Below, piece after piece: positions 10,080-21,087 of a stretch of DNA of 64,000 nucleotides. The notes beneath the pieces are model-generated. The model ran no database searches, was not told where the DNA came from, and worked only from the letters and a program-made list of their open reading frames with translations. Position numbers and translations under genes: made by a program. Source of the stretch: Actinomadura atramentaria DSM 43919 (GTDB lineage: Bacteria; Actinomycetota; Actinomycetes; Streptosporangiales; Streptosporangiaceae); assembly GCF_000381885.1 (NCBI RefSeq), contig NZ_KB907212.1:372001-436000 (forward strand), given 5' to 3'. The first letter of the stretch is position 1. Each line of letters starts with the position of its first letter.

Positions 10080-10085
10080 CAGCGA

Positions 10086-10898
10086 TCAGCTCCTGTCGTC
10101 GGGGGTCGTGCCGCCGGGTGTGCCGCCGGGTGTGCCGCCGGTCGGGCTGGCGGGTGTGCCGCTGGTCGTGCCGCCGGTCGGGCTGGCGGGCGTGCCGCCG
10201 GGCGGGTCGGCGGGCGTGCCGCCGGACGAGCCGCTGGGCGGGCCGCCGGGCGGGCCGCCGGGTGTGCTGGCGGGCGGGGTCAGGGCGGCGATGGCCGCGC
10301 GGGCCTGTTCGCGCATCTCGGGGGCGACGAGGGCCTCGCCGAAGACGTCCAGGACGGCGAGGGCCATTCGCGGGTAGCCCTCGGGCGTCAGCGGGTCGGC
10401 GCCGAGGGCGCGGCCCAGGTGCTCGTGCAGCACGACGAGGCCGAAGCTCATCGCCGTCAGCACCGCCGCGTAGCCGGGCAGGTCGTCGGTATCGGGCCGG
10501 TTCAGGCCGCCCGAGCCCTGGTCGAGCAGGTCGGTCGTGACGGCGACCGAGTCGTCGAACAGCGCTGCCGCGCCGGGGGAGCCGTCGACCAGGGAGCGCG
10601 CGAGGTAGCGCTGGATCGGCAGGCCGATCGCGACGGCGACGCCGAGGACGCCCGGGTCTTCGACGCCGTGGTCGAGCGCGTCGCGTTTGACCGTGCGGAT
10701 GACGTCGACCGTGTACTCGTCGCAGGCCGCGCGCAGCCCGTCCTTGGTGCCGAAGTGGTGCTGGACGAGTCCGGGGGAGACCCCGGCGGCGCGGGCGATG
10801 CCGCGGATCGTCGCGCCCTTGACGCCGTGCTCGGCGAACTCGCGGAGCGCGGCGTCGCGGATGCGGGCGCGGGCGGTGAGGTCGTCCTCGGTGTGCAT
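10086..10898 (-). CDS. TetR-family regulator of the ABC exporter operon
   Basis: A 270-residue regulator whose N-terminal HTH is seen in ALREFAEHGVKGATIRGIAR and AGVSPGLVQHHFGTKDGL. The middle portion is the usual ligand-binding region. The C-terminal 55 residues are an odd tandem tail of Gly/Pro/Thr units (GGTPASPTGGT-like) with no known domain. The ATG at 10898 is preceded by GGAGG at 10900-10904. A 32-bp dyad lies just upstream, so autorepression together with control of the downstream ABC genes is very likely. The divergent MFS gene may share the operator. Confidence 0.92.
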   Translation of the reverse strand: MHTEDDLTARARIRDAALREFAEHGVKGATIRGIARAAGVSPGLVQHHFGTKDGLRAACDEYTVDVIRTVKRDALDHGVEDPGVLGVAVAIGLPIQRYLARSLVDGSPGAAALFDDSVAVTTDLLDQGSGGLNRPDTDDLPGYAAVLTAMSFGLVVLHEHLGRALGADPLTPEGYPRMALAVLDVFGEALVAPEMREQARAAIAALTPPASTPGGPPGGPPSGSSGGTPADPPGGTPASPTGGTTSGTPASPTGGTPGGTPGGTTPDDRS

Positions 10899-10907
10899 CG
10901 TCCTCCA

Positions 10908-10939
10908 ATACAAACGTACAGTCGACGATACGCTTGTAT
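10908..10939. promoter_or_regulatory. 32-bp inverted repeat, probable TetR operator
   Basis: The left half ATACAAACGTACAGTC and the right half GACGATACGCTTGTAT are inverted matches at 13 of 16 positions. The dyad ends 10 bp before the TetR start codon and lies between the TetR operon and the divergent MFS gene at 10994. Its A/T content stands out against the GC-rich surroundings, as expected of a promoter/operator. The TACAAACGTA and TACGCTTGTA boxes resemble operators of MarR/TetR-type drug-sensing regulators. Assignment to this TetR protein is inferred from position. Confidence 0.8.
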
Positions 10940-10993
10940 CGGCCGGGTGCGCCAGGGGGTTGACGGCCGCCTCCGGCGGAAACGATCAAGATC

Positions 10994-12172
10994 GTGCGGG
11001 CGGGGACCGGGTTCTGGTGCGTGGCCGTCGCGTTCGCCGTGCTCATGGCGTTCGGGACGGCCCCGACGCCGCTGTGGCCGCACTACGCCGCGCGCGACGG
11101 CTTCGGCGAGACGACCGTCACGCTCGTCTTCTCCGGCCTCGTCGTCGGCACGGCGCTCAGCCTGCTCACGGTCGGGCACCTGTCCGACCGCTTCGGCCGC
11201 CGCCGCACGGCCGCCGCCGCCCTCGCCGTCGCGACCGCCGCCGCGCTGACCCTCGCGCTGTGGCCCGCCCTGCCGGGCCTGTTCGTCGGCCGGATCGTGA
11301 ACGGCGTCGCGATCGGCCTCATGGCCGGAACAGCGACGAGCTACCTCTTCGACCTCAATGCCCGCGCCCGACCAGACGGCGGCACGCAGCCGGGCGGGGG
11401 CGCGCGGTTGGCGGCCGTCGTCGCGACGGCCGCGAATCTCGGCGGGCTCGCGCTCGGGCCGCTCGCGGCCGGGCTCGTCGCGCAGTGGGCGGCCGATCCG
11501 CTGCTCGTCGTGCAGGCGGGGTTCGCGGTCGCGCTCGCGGTGTGTCTGGCGCTGGTCGCCCGCGTGCCCGAGACCGTGGACACCGACGCGGCGGGCCGTC
11601 CGCCGCGCTTCGCGCTGCGCCCCGGCGGGCGCGTGCTGTTCGGGTCGGCGGGCGCGCTGGCGTTCACCGCGTTCGCGCTGTTCGGGCTGTTCACGTCGCT
11701 GGGCTCCAGCGTGTCGCGGGAGCTGGGCGTCCACGACCCGCTGCCGTCCGCGCTGCCCGCGACGCTGATGTTCGCGGGCGCGGCCGGAGCGCAGATCGTC
11801 CTCGACGCGGCGCCCTGGGCGCGGCAGCTCGCGGTGGGCGCGGTCGTCTTCCCGCTCGGGCTGGCGTGCGCGGCGACGTCGGTCGCCCGCCCGTCGTTCT
11901 GGCTGTACCTGCTCGGCGCGACGGTGGCCGGGGCGGGCGCGGGGCTGCTGTTCCGCGTCGGCCTGACGCGGAGCGCCGAGTCCGCGCAGCCGTCCTCCCG
12001 CGCGGGCGTGATGGCCGTCTTCTACACGATCGCCTATTTCGGGATGGGCATCCCGTCGGTGCTGTTCGCGGTGATCGTCCGCCACGTAGCGGTGGCATCA
12101 ACGATGGCGGGTTTCGCCGCCGCCATCGCCGCAGCCGCCGTGACCGCCGCCCTCACCGTCCGCCGCCGCTGA
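10994..12172 (+). CDS. MFS transporter, drug-exporter-like
   Basis: A 392-residue protein with about twelve predicted membrane segments. The MFS loop 2-3 signature is seen as GHLSDRFGRRRT, and GRIVNGVAIGLMAG lies in helix 4. It begins with GTG 10994; no strong ribosome site precedes it, and ATG 11045 is an alternative that would remove part of helix 1. It is divergent from the TetR/ABC operon and separated from it by the 32-bp dyad. This suggests that TetR controls both an ABC exporter and an MFS exporter. The substrate is unknown. Confidence 0.88.
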   Translation: MRAGTGFWCVAVAFAVLMAFGTAPTPLWPHYAARDGFGETTVTLVFSGLVVGTALSLLTVGHLSDRFGRRRTAAAALAVATAAALTLALWPALPGLFVGRIVNGVAIGLMAGTATSYLFDLNARARPDGGTQPGGGARLAAVVATAANLGGLALGPLAAGLVAQWAADPLLVVQAGFAVALAVCLALVARVPETVDTDAAGRPPRFALRPGGRVLFGSAGALAFTAFALFGLFTSLGSSVSRELGVHDPLPSALPATLMFAGAAGAQIVLDAAPWARQLAVGAVVFPLGLACAATSVARPSFWLYLLGATVAGAGAGLLFRVGLTRSAESAQPSSRAGVMAVFYTIAYFGMGIPSVLFAVIVRHVAVASTMAGFAAAIAAAAVTAALTVRRR

Positions 12173-12181
12173 CTCAGCGGC
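12165..12181. terminator. Short dyad at convergent MFS/cobM ends
   Basis: GCCGCTGA-C-TCAGCGGC is a perfect 8-bp-arm palindrome spanning the MFS stop codon (12170-12172) and the cobM stop codon (12174-12176). It could act as a compact bidirectional terminator, although there is no T-run and the loop is a single base. The alternative is a chance pairing of two convergent stops. Confidence 0.35.
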
Positions 12182-12914
12182 ACCGGTTCGGCGAGTACAG
12201 ATGGCTGTCCGGGAAAGACTCGGCCGTCAGCACGCGCCCCGCGATGATCACGGCGGTGCGGCGGATTCCGGCGGCGCGCACCTGCGCCGCGATGGTCGCG
12301 AGCGTGCCGCGCAGGACCAGCTCGTCCGCGCGGCTCGCGTTGGCGACGACCGCGACCGGGCAGTCCTCCCCGTAGTTCGGGACGAGCTCCGCGACGACGT
12401 CCTCGATCCGCTGCACGGCCAGGTGAAGGACGATCGTCGCCCGGCTGCGCCCCAGCGTCGCCAGGTCCTCCCCGGGCGGCATCGGCGTCGCCCGCGCCGA
12501 CGTCCGCGTCAGGACGACGGTCTGGCCGACCGCCGGAACGGTCAGCTCGTGGTTCAGCGCCGCCGCTGCGGCCGCGAACGCGGGCACTCCCGGCGTGACG
12601 CGATACGGGATGCCGAGCGCGTCCAGCCGCCGCATCTGCTCGGCCATCGCGCTGAACACCGAGGGATCGCCCGAGTGCAGCCGCGCGACGTCGCGTCCCG
12701 CCGCGTGCGCCTCGGCCATCGCCGCGACGATCTCGTCCAGCGTCAGCGACGCCGTGTCGATCCGCGCCGCGTCCGGCGGGCACCACGTCAGGACCTCCGG
12801 CGGCACCAGGCTCCCCGCGTACAGGCAGACCGGGCAGGCGGCGATCAGGTCGCGCCCGCGCAGCGTCATCAGGTCGGCCGCGCCGGGCCCGGCGCCGATG
12901 AAGTGGACCGTCAT
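12174..12914 (-). CDS. cobM: Precorrin-4 C11-methyltransferase CobM
   Basis: A 246-residue SAM-dependent methyltransferase of the aerobic corrin pathway, giving precorrin-5. Motifs are [16 protein letters not shown] at the N-terminus, [22 protein letters not shown] (the SGDPS box), and [16 protein letters not shown]. The ATG at 12914 overlaps the cobL stop by 4 nt, indicating coupling. The much longer open frame upstream is a shadow of cobL. It ends 1 bp from the convergent MFS stop. Confidence 0.96.
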   Translation of the reverse strand: MTVHFIGAGPGAADLMTLRGRDLIAACPVCLYAGSLVPPEVLTWCPPDAARIDTASLTLDEIVAAMAEAHAAGRDVARLHSGDPSVFSAMAEQMRRLDALGIPYRVTPGVPAFAAAAAALNHELTVPAVGQTVVLTRTSARATPMPPGEDLATLGRSRATIVLHLAVQRIEDVVAELVPNYGEDCPVAVVANASRADELVLRGTLATIAAQVRAAGIRRTAVIIAGRVLTAESFPDSHLYSPNRCR

Positions 12915-14086
12915 CGCGTCACCGTCCACTGGGTCACGGGCATCGCGGGCCTCCATCCGGTGAACGCGCCGACCGGTGCGGCGCGGCTGATCTCGACGCG
13001 CGTCAGGTCGCCGCCGAGTTCGGCGCGGGCGCGCACGACGGCGGCCTCGGACTCGAGCGTCACCGCGTTGACGACGAGCCGCCCGCCGGGCCGCAGCGCC
13101 GTCCAGCACGCCTCGACCATGCCGGGCGCGGTGACGCCGCCGCCGACGAACACCGCGTCGGGCGTCGGCAGGCCGCGCAGCGCGTCCGGCGCGGCCCCGG
13201 TGACGACGCGCAGCCCCGGCACGCCGAGCGCACGCGCGTTGGCGGCGAGCCGTTCCGCGCGGACGGGATCGCGCTCGACCGCCACCGCCCGGCACGCCGG
13301 GTGCGCGCGCGTCCACTCGATCCCGATCGAGCCCGCGCCGCCGCCGACGTCCCACAGCAGTTCGCCGGGCAGCGGCCCGAGCCGCGCCAGCGTGATCGCG
13401 CGGACCTCGCGCTTGGTGAGCTGCCCGTCGTGGTCGTACGCGTCGTCGGGCAGGCCGGGGACCACCGGCAAGGCAGGCCCCGAACCGCATTCGACGGCCA
13501 CGATGTTCAACGGATCGACGTCCCTGTGGACAGGCCCGACCCGCTCGTCCACAGACCCGAGGCGTTCCAGCACGGTCATCGAGGACGAGAACCCCCGCTC
13601 GGCGAGCAGCGCGACCACCGCGTCCGGCGTCGCGGAACCCGAACTCAGCACCAGAATCCGCCGCCCCGGCGCGAGCAGCGCGTGCAGCCGCTCCAACGGC
13701 CGCCCCACCGCGCTCAGCACCGCCGTGTCCTCCTGCGCCCAGCCCAGCCGCGCGCACGCCAGCGACACCGACGACGGATGCGGCAGGACGCGCAGCCGCG
13801 CGCCGTGCCGCGCGAGCGTCGTCGCGATCCCGTAGTGCGTCGGATCGCCGCTGGCCAGCACCACCAGCCCGCGCGGAGCATGCGCGGCGAGCAGCCCCGG
13901 GATCGCGGGCACCAGCGGCGACGGCCACGCGACGCGCTCGGCGGCGACCGCGTGGGGCAGCAGCGCGAGCTGGCGCGGCCCGCCCAGCACGACGCGCGCC
14001 TCGACCAGCGCGGCCCGGGACGCGTCCGGCAGCCCGGCCCAGCCGTCCGCGCCGATCCCGACGACGACGACCTCCGGGTCAGACAC
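12911..14086 (-). CDS. cobL: Precorrin-6Y C5,15-methyltransferase (decarboxylating) CobL
   Basis: A 391-residue bifunctional enzyme with the usual CbiE-CbiT fusion. The N-terminal CbiE-like tetrapyrrole methylase shows [30 protein letters not shown] and [14 protein letters not shown]. The C-terminal CbiT-like class I methyltransferase shows [15 protein letters not shown] and [16 protein letters not shown]. It methylates C5 and C15 and decarboxylates the ring C acetate. The start is an ATG at 14086 whose codons overlap the end of the PPOX gene by 8 nt, so the operon order is PPOX-cobL-cobM. Confidence 0.96.
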   Translation of the reverse strand: MSDPEVVVVGIGADGWAGLPDASRAALVEARVVLGGPRQLALLPHAVAAERVAWPSPLVPAIPGLLAAHAPRGLVVLASGDPTHYGIATTLARHGARLRVLPHPSSVSLACARLGWAQEDTAVLSAVGRPLERLHALLAPGRRILVLSSGSATPDAVVALLAERGFSSSMTVLERLGSVDERVGPVHRDVDPLNIVAVECGSGPALPVVPGLPDDAYDHDGQLTKREVRAITLARLGPLPGELLWDVGGGAGSIGIEWTRAHPACRAVAVERDPVRAERLAANARALGVPGLRVVTGAAPDALRGLPTPDAVFVGGGVTAPGMVEACWTALRPGGRLVVNAVTLESEAAVVRARAELGGDLTRVEISRAAPVGAFTGWRPAMPVTQWTVTR

Positions 14087-14492
14087 GTCCGAGAATCCGC
14101 TCGACCCTGATCTCCAGCACGACGCGCAGCGGGTTCTTCCGGGGCGGCTTCCCGTACCGCTCGGCGTACCGCGCCTCGGCGTCCGCGACCTCGGCCGCGC
14201 CGGGACGGACGAGCGCGGTGCCCTCCAGCGTCGTCCAGCGCCGCCCGTCCACCTGGCACAACGCGACCGGCGAGCCCTCCGGCGCGATGTTCCGCGCCTT
14301 CACCGAGGGGCCGGACGTGATCACCCGCGCGATCCCGGCCGCCGCGTCGAGCGTCGCGCTGACCGGCACCACGTGCGGCCGCCCGTCGCCGTCGAGCGTC
14401 GTCAGCGTGCAGAGGTGCCGCTCGCGCCAGAACTCGGCGACGCGGGGGTCGTCCAGGGAAAGTCGGTGGTCGACGGGCCGGGCGGGCTGCAT
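14079..14492 (-). CDS. PPOX-class (flavin/F420-dependent) oxidoreductase-like protein
   Basis: A 137-residue split-barrel protein of the pyridoxamine-5'-phosphate oxidase superfamily. It shows [34 protein letters not shown] and [19 protein letters not shown], the pattern of small actinobacterial F420- or FMN-binding PPOX proteins. The ATG at 14492 is preceded by GGAAGG. The stop overlaps cobL by 8 nt, so it is the first gene of a PPOX-cobL-cobM operon. A role linked to corrin reduction is possible but is only inferred from coupling; the cofactor cannot be decided from sequence by eye. Confidence 0.85.
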   Translation of the reverse strand: MQPARPVDHRLSLDDPRVAEFWRERHLCTLTTLDGDGRPHVVPVSATLDAAAGIARVITSGPSVKARNIAPEGSPVALCQVDGRRWTTLEGTALVRPGAAEVADAEARYAERYGKPPRKNPLRVVLEIRVERILGRV

Positions 14493-14600
14493 AGTGTCCT
14501 TCCTGGGCGTTGCTGGGCAGAAGCATTCCAGAGGCCGGTCGGACGGGGCCCGCCGGGTAGCCTGGCAATTGCGAATCACTTGCAACAAGGGGGCGGCGAC

Positions 14601-17234
<2,634 letters not shown>

Positions 17235-17374
17235 CTTTGCTTTCACTGTCGGTGACCATTAGATTACTCGTCGTGGTCATTCGGGCATCCCACGATGTAC
17301 GTCACCGGCTCGGCCGGACGGTCCGCGGCCGGGCGGGCCCCGGGCGCCGGCGGCGCGGCAGGCACCGGCGGCGC

Positions 17375-18733
17375 GTGTTCCCGTCCCGCCGCGCCGTCGT
17401 CTGCGCGGCGGTCGTCTTCCAGGTCGCGCTCGGCGGCGTCTACTCCTGGAGCGTGTTCGCACGGGCCCTGCAGCGGCCCGGCTCGGGGTTCGGGCTCGGG
17501 CACGCGGAGGCGGTCCTGCCGTTCTCCGTCGCGATCGGCGTCGTGTTCGTCGGGACGACGCTCGGCGGCCGCCTCCAGGACCGGCGGGGCCCGCGCGCCG
17601 CCGCGCTGCTCGGCGGCGCGCTGTACTCGCTCGGCGCGCTGCTCGCCTCGCTCGCCACCGGTGCCGACCGGCTCTGGCTGCTGCTGCTCGCCTACGGCGT
17701 CGTCGGCGGGCTCGGGCTCGGCATCGCCTACATCGTGCCGGTCGCGATGCTCCAGAAGTGGTTCCCCGAACGGCGCGGGCTGATCACCGGGATCGCGGTC
17801 GGCGGGTTCGGGTTCGGCGCGGTGCTCGTGTCGCCCGTCGCGCAGTGGCTCGTCGATCACGGGCACGGGCCGCCGACGCGCGCGTTCCTGCCGCTCGGGC
17901 TGGCCTACCTCGTGCTGACGACGTTCTCGGCGCTGCTCTTCCGCAATCCGCCGCGGCCGGGCGGCCTCGCCCGGACGCGCGCCGCCCGGTCGGGGCTCGG
18001 CGGCGCGGCCCGCTCCGGGGCCGGGTGGGACGCGGGTGTCGGCGGTCGGCGCGCCGGCGGCCGGCCGGGCGGGGGCGCGGCGGGCGCGGACCGGTCCGGC
18101 GGCGACCTGACCTGCGCGGCGGCGCTGCGGACCCGCCAGTGGTACCTGCTCACCGCGATGCTGACGCTGAACACCGTTTCGGGCATCGGGTTCGTCGCGG
18201 TGACGGCCGGGGCGGCGGGCTCGATCACCGGGATGGGCCCGGCGGGCGCGGCCGCGCTCACCGGCGGCATGGGCCTGGCCAACGGCGGCGGGCGCGTGCT
18301 GTGGGGCTGGCTGTCGGAGCGGCTGGGGCGGATGCGGACGTTCGCGCTGATCCTGGCGCTGATGGGGCTGTGCCTGCTCGCGGTGCCGTACGCGACGTCG
18401 CCCGTGCTGTTCGTGCCGCTGGCCGCGGTCGTCTTCGCCAGCTTCGGCGGCGGCTACGCGGTCATGCCCGCGACGACGGCCGACTTCTTCGGCCTCGCGC
18501 ACGCGGGCGCGATCTACGGGCTGATGAACGTGGCGTGGAGCATCGGCGGGGTCGTCGGCCCGCTCCTGGTCGCGGCACTGGTATCCGGAGGCGACTACCG
18601 AACGGCCTTCATGGCTCTCGGCGCCCTGGCCCTGGCGGCCACGGCCCTCCCGGCCCTGACCCGCCCCCCGGGCCGCCGCCGAGCCCACCGCCGAGTCCTC
18701 CCACCCCTACGAGTCCTCGAACGCGTCGGCTGA
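17375..18733 (+). CDS. MFS transporter, oxalate/formate-antiporter (OFA)-like
   Basis: A 452-residue protein with twelve predicted membrane segments. Features of the OFA group are GGVYSWSVFARAL in helix 1, LGGRLQDRRGPR as the loop 2-3 signature, LGIAYIVPVAMLQKWFPERRGL, and GGGYAVMPATTADFFG in the second half. A long Arg/Gly/Ala-rich cytoplasmic loop divides the halves. The start is uncertain: GTG 17375 places helix 1 at the N-terminus, while GTG 17273 and 17252 would add a basic leader. It follows alaS on the same strand at 140 nt. The physiological substrate (carboxylate-like) is inferred from the family only. Confidence 0.85.
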   Translation: MFPSRRAVVCAAVVFQVALGGVYSWSVFARALQRPGSGFGLGHAEAVLPFSVAIGVVFVGTTLGGRLQDRRGPRAAALLGGALYSLGALLASLATGADRLWLLLLAYGVVGGLGLGIAYIVPVAMLQKWFPERRGLITGIAVGGFGFGAVLVSPVAQWLVDHGHGPPTRAFLPLGLAYLVLTTFSALLFRNPPRPGGLARTRAARSGLGGAARSGAGWDAGVGGRRAGGRPGGGAAGADRSGGDLTCAAALRTRQWYLLTAMLTLNTVSGIGFVAVTAGAAGSITGMGPAGAAALTGGMGLANGGGRVLWGWLSERLGRMRTFALILALMGLCLLAVPYATSPVLFVPLAAVVFASFGGGYAVMPATTADFFGLAHAGAIYGLMNVAWSIGGVVGPLLVAALVSGGDYRTAFMALGALALAATALPALTRPPGRRRAHRRVLPPLRVLERVG

Positions 18734-18784
18734 CCGCCCGCCCGCACCGCGCGCACCGCGGCGACCGGCGGTGTGCGCGGGCGG
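18734..18784. terminator. Long hairpin between convergent MFS and kinase genes
   Basis: Positions 18734-18750 and 18768-18784 pair at 15 of 17 bases (CCGCCCGC...ACCGC against GCGGT...GCGGGCGG), with a 17-nt loop. It begins on the base after the MFS stop codon and lies 75 nt beyond the kinase stop on the other strand. It is probably a bidirectional terminator of the GC-stem type common in actinomycetes. Confidence 0.6.
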
Positions 18785-18858
18785 CCGAACGAGACCGCGC
18801 CTGCCGCGGCAAGGGTCGCAGCTCAGACGCTCGGGCCGTCCGCCGCTGCCGAAAACGA

Positions 18859-20715
18859 TTACTGGACTTTCCACAACCGCACGGTGCCGTCGCGATCGCT
18901 GCTCGCCAGGGTGCGGCCGTCCGGACTGAACGCCACGGATGTGACGGGGCCGGTGTGGTCGTTGAGTGTGGTGATGGTGCGCCGGGTCTTCACGTCCCAC
19001 AGCCGCACGGTGCTGCCGTCGCCACCAGCCAGGATCCGGCCGTCTGGGCTGAACGCCATGGAGGTAACGCTGGGCCCGGCATGGGAGGTGAAAGCGGCGA
19101 CGGCCTGCCCAGTCGCCACATCCCACAGTCGCACGGCCTCGGCTTGCACCAGGCTGCCGCTTGCCAGGGTGCGGCCGTCTGGACTGAACGCCACCGACTG
19201 GACGTGGTAATCGTGTCCGTGGAAGAAGGCTGCGATCCTGCGTCCGGTCTTCACGTCCCACAGCCGCATGATGCCGCTTTCGCCGCCGGCCAAAATCTGA
19301 CCGTCCGGGCTGAACGCCACTGCCTCAATGCCGAGATCGCCGTGGCAAGTGAGAATGGCGGTATTCTGCCCGGCCGCCACATCCCACAGTCGCACGGTCC
19401 TGGTCCCACTGCTGCTGGCCAGGGTCTGGCCGTCTGGGCTGAACGCCACCGACAAGACGTTGAGGACGCGGCCAAAGAACCCGGACACTCCGTTGAGAGT
19501 GACGATGTTGCGCTCAGTCGTCAGATCCCACAGCCGCACGGTTTTATCGCCGCCGCTGGCGAGGGCGCGTCCGTCCGGCCTGAACGCCACCGAACGGACG
19601 GTTTTCGTGTGGCCGGTGAGGATGGCGGTGTTGCGCCCGGTCTCCACGTCCCACAGTCGCACGGTATTGTCGGCGTTGGCGGTGGCCAGGGTCTTACCGT
19701 CCGGGCTGAACGCCACCGAAGTGACGCCACCGGTGTCGTTGGTGAGGGTGGCGGGGGCGTGCCCGATCGCTATGTCCCTGGGACCGATCGGTGCAGTGCC
19801 GCCGCCATCGTCCGGTGTTTGTACGCGGGCGGCCATCGGTGCCGTTGGTCCCGTTGGTGATCGGGGCGGCCAGGGCGCGGTTGTGAGCGTGGGGTCGGTG
19901 TCCGGGGCGGTGCGGTTGCTGAGCCCGTTGAGAATGTCTTCGGCGCTGGGGCGGTTGGCGGGGTTTTTGACGAGGCATGCGCCGACCAGTTCGTGCAGGT
20001 CGGTGGGAAGACCGCCCATGTGGGGTTCCGCGTTGACGATGCGGTGGACGATCGCGGGGATGGTCGGGGCGTCGAAGGGTGCCCGGCCGGTGGCGGCGAA
20101 GACGAGTACGCAGCCGAGGGAGAATACGTCGCTGGGCGCGTCGGCCCGCTCGCCGCGCACCTGTTCGGGGGACATGTAGGCGAACGTGCCGATGACCGCG
20201 CCGTTGGAGGTCAGGGAGCTGGCGTCGGCTGGACGGGCGATCCCGAAATCGATGATCCGCGGCCCGTCCTCGGCCAGGATCACATTGCCCGGCTTCAGAT
20301 CCCGATGCACTAATCCGCAGCCGTGGATCGCGGCCAGTCCTTCGGCCAGCCCCGCGCCGAGCTTGCGTACCGCGTCCGCCTCCAAGGGGCCGTGATCGCG
20401 CACGGCCTGGTGGAGGGACGGGCCCGGGATGAACTCGGTCACCAGCCAGGGGGACTCGGCGTCCGGGTCGGCGTCCACCACGAGCGCGGTGTGGAATCCG
20501 CCGACCTGCCGCGCGGCCTGGACCTCCCGGGCGAACCGCGCACGGTACTGCGGGCTGGAGATGTGCTCGGCGCGGATCACCTTCACCGCGACCTTCCGGC
20601 CGCCTCGGGAGACGCCCAGGAAGACCTGCCCCATGCCGCCCGCGCCGAGCCGACCGGTCAACCGGTACGGCCCGATCTGGCGCGGATCGCCCGGTCCCAG
20701 CGGTTCCACCGACAC
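18859..20715 (-). CDS. PknB-type Ser/Thr protein kinase with C-terminal WD40 propeller
   Basis: A 618-residue cytoplasmic protein. The kinase domain (about 15-270) has the glycine loop GRLGAGGMGQVFLG, invariant Lys45 in VAVKVI, HRDLKPGNVI, DFGIARP and GTFAYMSPEQ, so it should be active. A Pro/Thr-rich linker (about 275-330) leads to seven WD40 repeats, each with SVAFSPDGxxLA and VRLWD, enough for one closed propeller. No transmembrane segment is seen, unlike classical PknB. The start is GTG 20715, but GTG 20709 has better spacing to GGGAGG and gives the more usual VEPLGPGDP N-terminus. Substrates are unknown; the propeller probably recruits partners. Confidence 0.94.
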   Translation of the reverse strand: MSVEPLGPGDPRQIGPYRLTGRLGAGGMGQVFLGVSRGGRKVAVKVIRAEHISSPQYRARFAREVQAARQVGGFHTALVVDADPDAESPWLVTEFIPGPSLHQAVRDHGPLEADAVRKLGAGLAEGLAAIHGCGLVHRDLKPGNVILAEDGPRIIDFGIARPADASSLTSNGAVIGTFAYMSPEQVRGERADAPSDVFSLGCVLVFAATGRAPFDAPTIPAIVHRIVNAEPHMGGLPTDLHELVGACLVKNPANRPSAEDILNGLSNRTAPDTDPTLTTAPWPPRSPTGPTAPMAARVQTPDDGGGTAPIGPRDIAIGHAPATLTNDTGGVTSVAFSPDGKTLATANADNTVRLWDVETGRNTAILTGHTKTVRSVAFRPDGRALASGGDKTVRLWDLTTERNIVTLNGVSGFFGRVLNVLSVAFSPDGQTLASSSGTRTVRLWDVAAGQNTAILTCHGDLGIEAVAFSPDGQILAGGESGIMRLWDVKTGRRIAAFFHGHDYHVQSVAFSPDGRTLASGSLVQAEAVRLWDVATGQAVAAFTSHAGPSVTSMAFSPDGRILAGGDGSTVRLWDVKTRRTITTLNDHTGPVTSVAFSPDGRTLASSDRDGTVRLWKVQ

Positions 20716-20931
20716 ACGCCTCCCGCTCAGAAGAACAAACGTGTCTGACCATCCGAAAGCATTCCAGGACGCAGCGCTGAGCGCACCCGCTCCACCCTTT
20801 CGCCACGGCGCTCCGGGCCTTGACCTGCCGCCCCCAGGCCACCGCCGAGCCCGCCACCTGGTGGTTCACGGGAGTTGCTCGTCGGCTGTGGAGCGTTGGG
20901 TTACCGTGCTTCCGACCGGGATCCCAACAGG

Positions 20932-21087
20932 GTGAAGGGACGGCGTGTCAGGTTGAGCAAGCACAGGAAGCCGGGAGAGTCGGGAGACTGCACGGGATGC
21001 GGCGGGACGGGCAAGGCCGAGCGGAACATGGACAGCAGGTCGGTCAGAGTGGATTGCCCGCTGTGTCACGGTTCGGGCAGGGTGTAG
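20932..21087 (+). CDS. Small DnaJ-like zinc-motif protein
   Basis: A protein of 51 residues or fewer with two zinc-knuckle motifs, CTGCGGTGK and CPLCHGSGRV, which match the CxxCxGxG repeats of the DnaJ cysteine-rich domain. The N-terminus is basic (KGRRVRLSKHRK). The start could be GTG 20932 or TTG 20953; the latter has GAAGGGA about 12 nt upstream. The 3' end overlaps the start region of the methyltransferase, suggesting cotranslation. Four cysteines could hold one zinc ion. I do not know a function for free-standing DnaJ-type knuckles of this size; it could be an adaptor or nucleic-acid-binding protein. Confidence 0.65.
   Translation: MKGRRVRLSKHRKPGESGDCTGCGGTGKAERNMDSRSVRVDCPLCHGSGRV

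Noticed and set aside
7600..11046. An 1148-codon minus-strand open frame through permease, ATPase and TetR.
   Set aside because: The permease starts at ATG 9186 in a 4-nt overlap; upstream sequence is a frame shadow of the ATPase and TetR genes, rich in Arg/Pro.
14493..14600. Possible T-box leader of alaS.
   Set aside because: The upstream region is about 100 nt and lacks a T-box core or a terminator/antiterminator pair; T-boxes of this group are usually before ileS.
20716..20931. A further small gene between the kinase and the zinc-motif protein.
   Set aside because: The only open frames are upstream extensions of the downstream genes without a ribosome site; the stretch more likely holds the divergent promoters.
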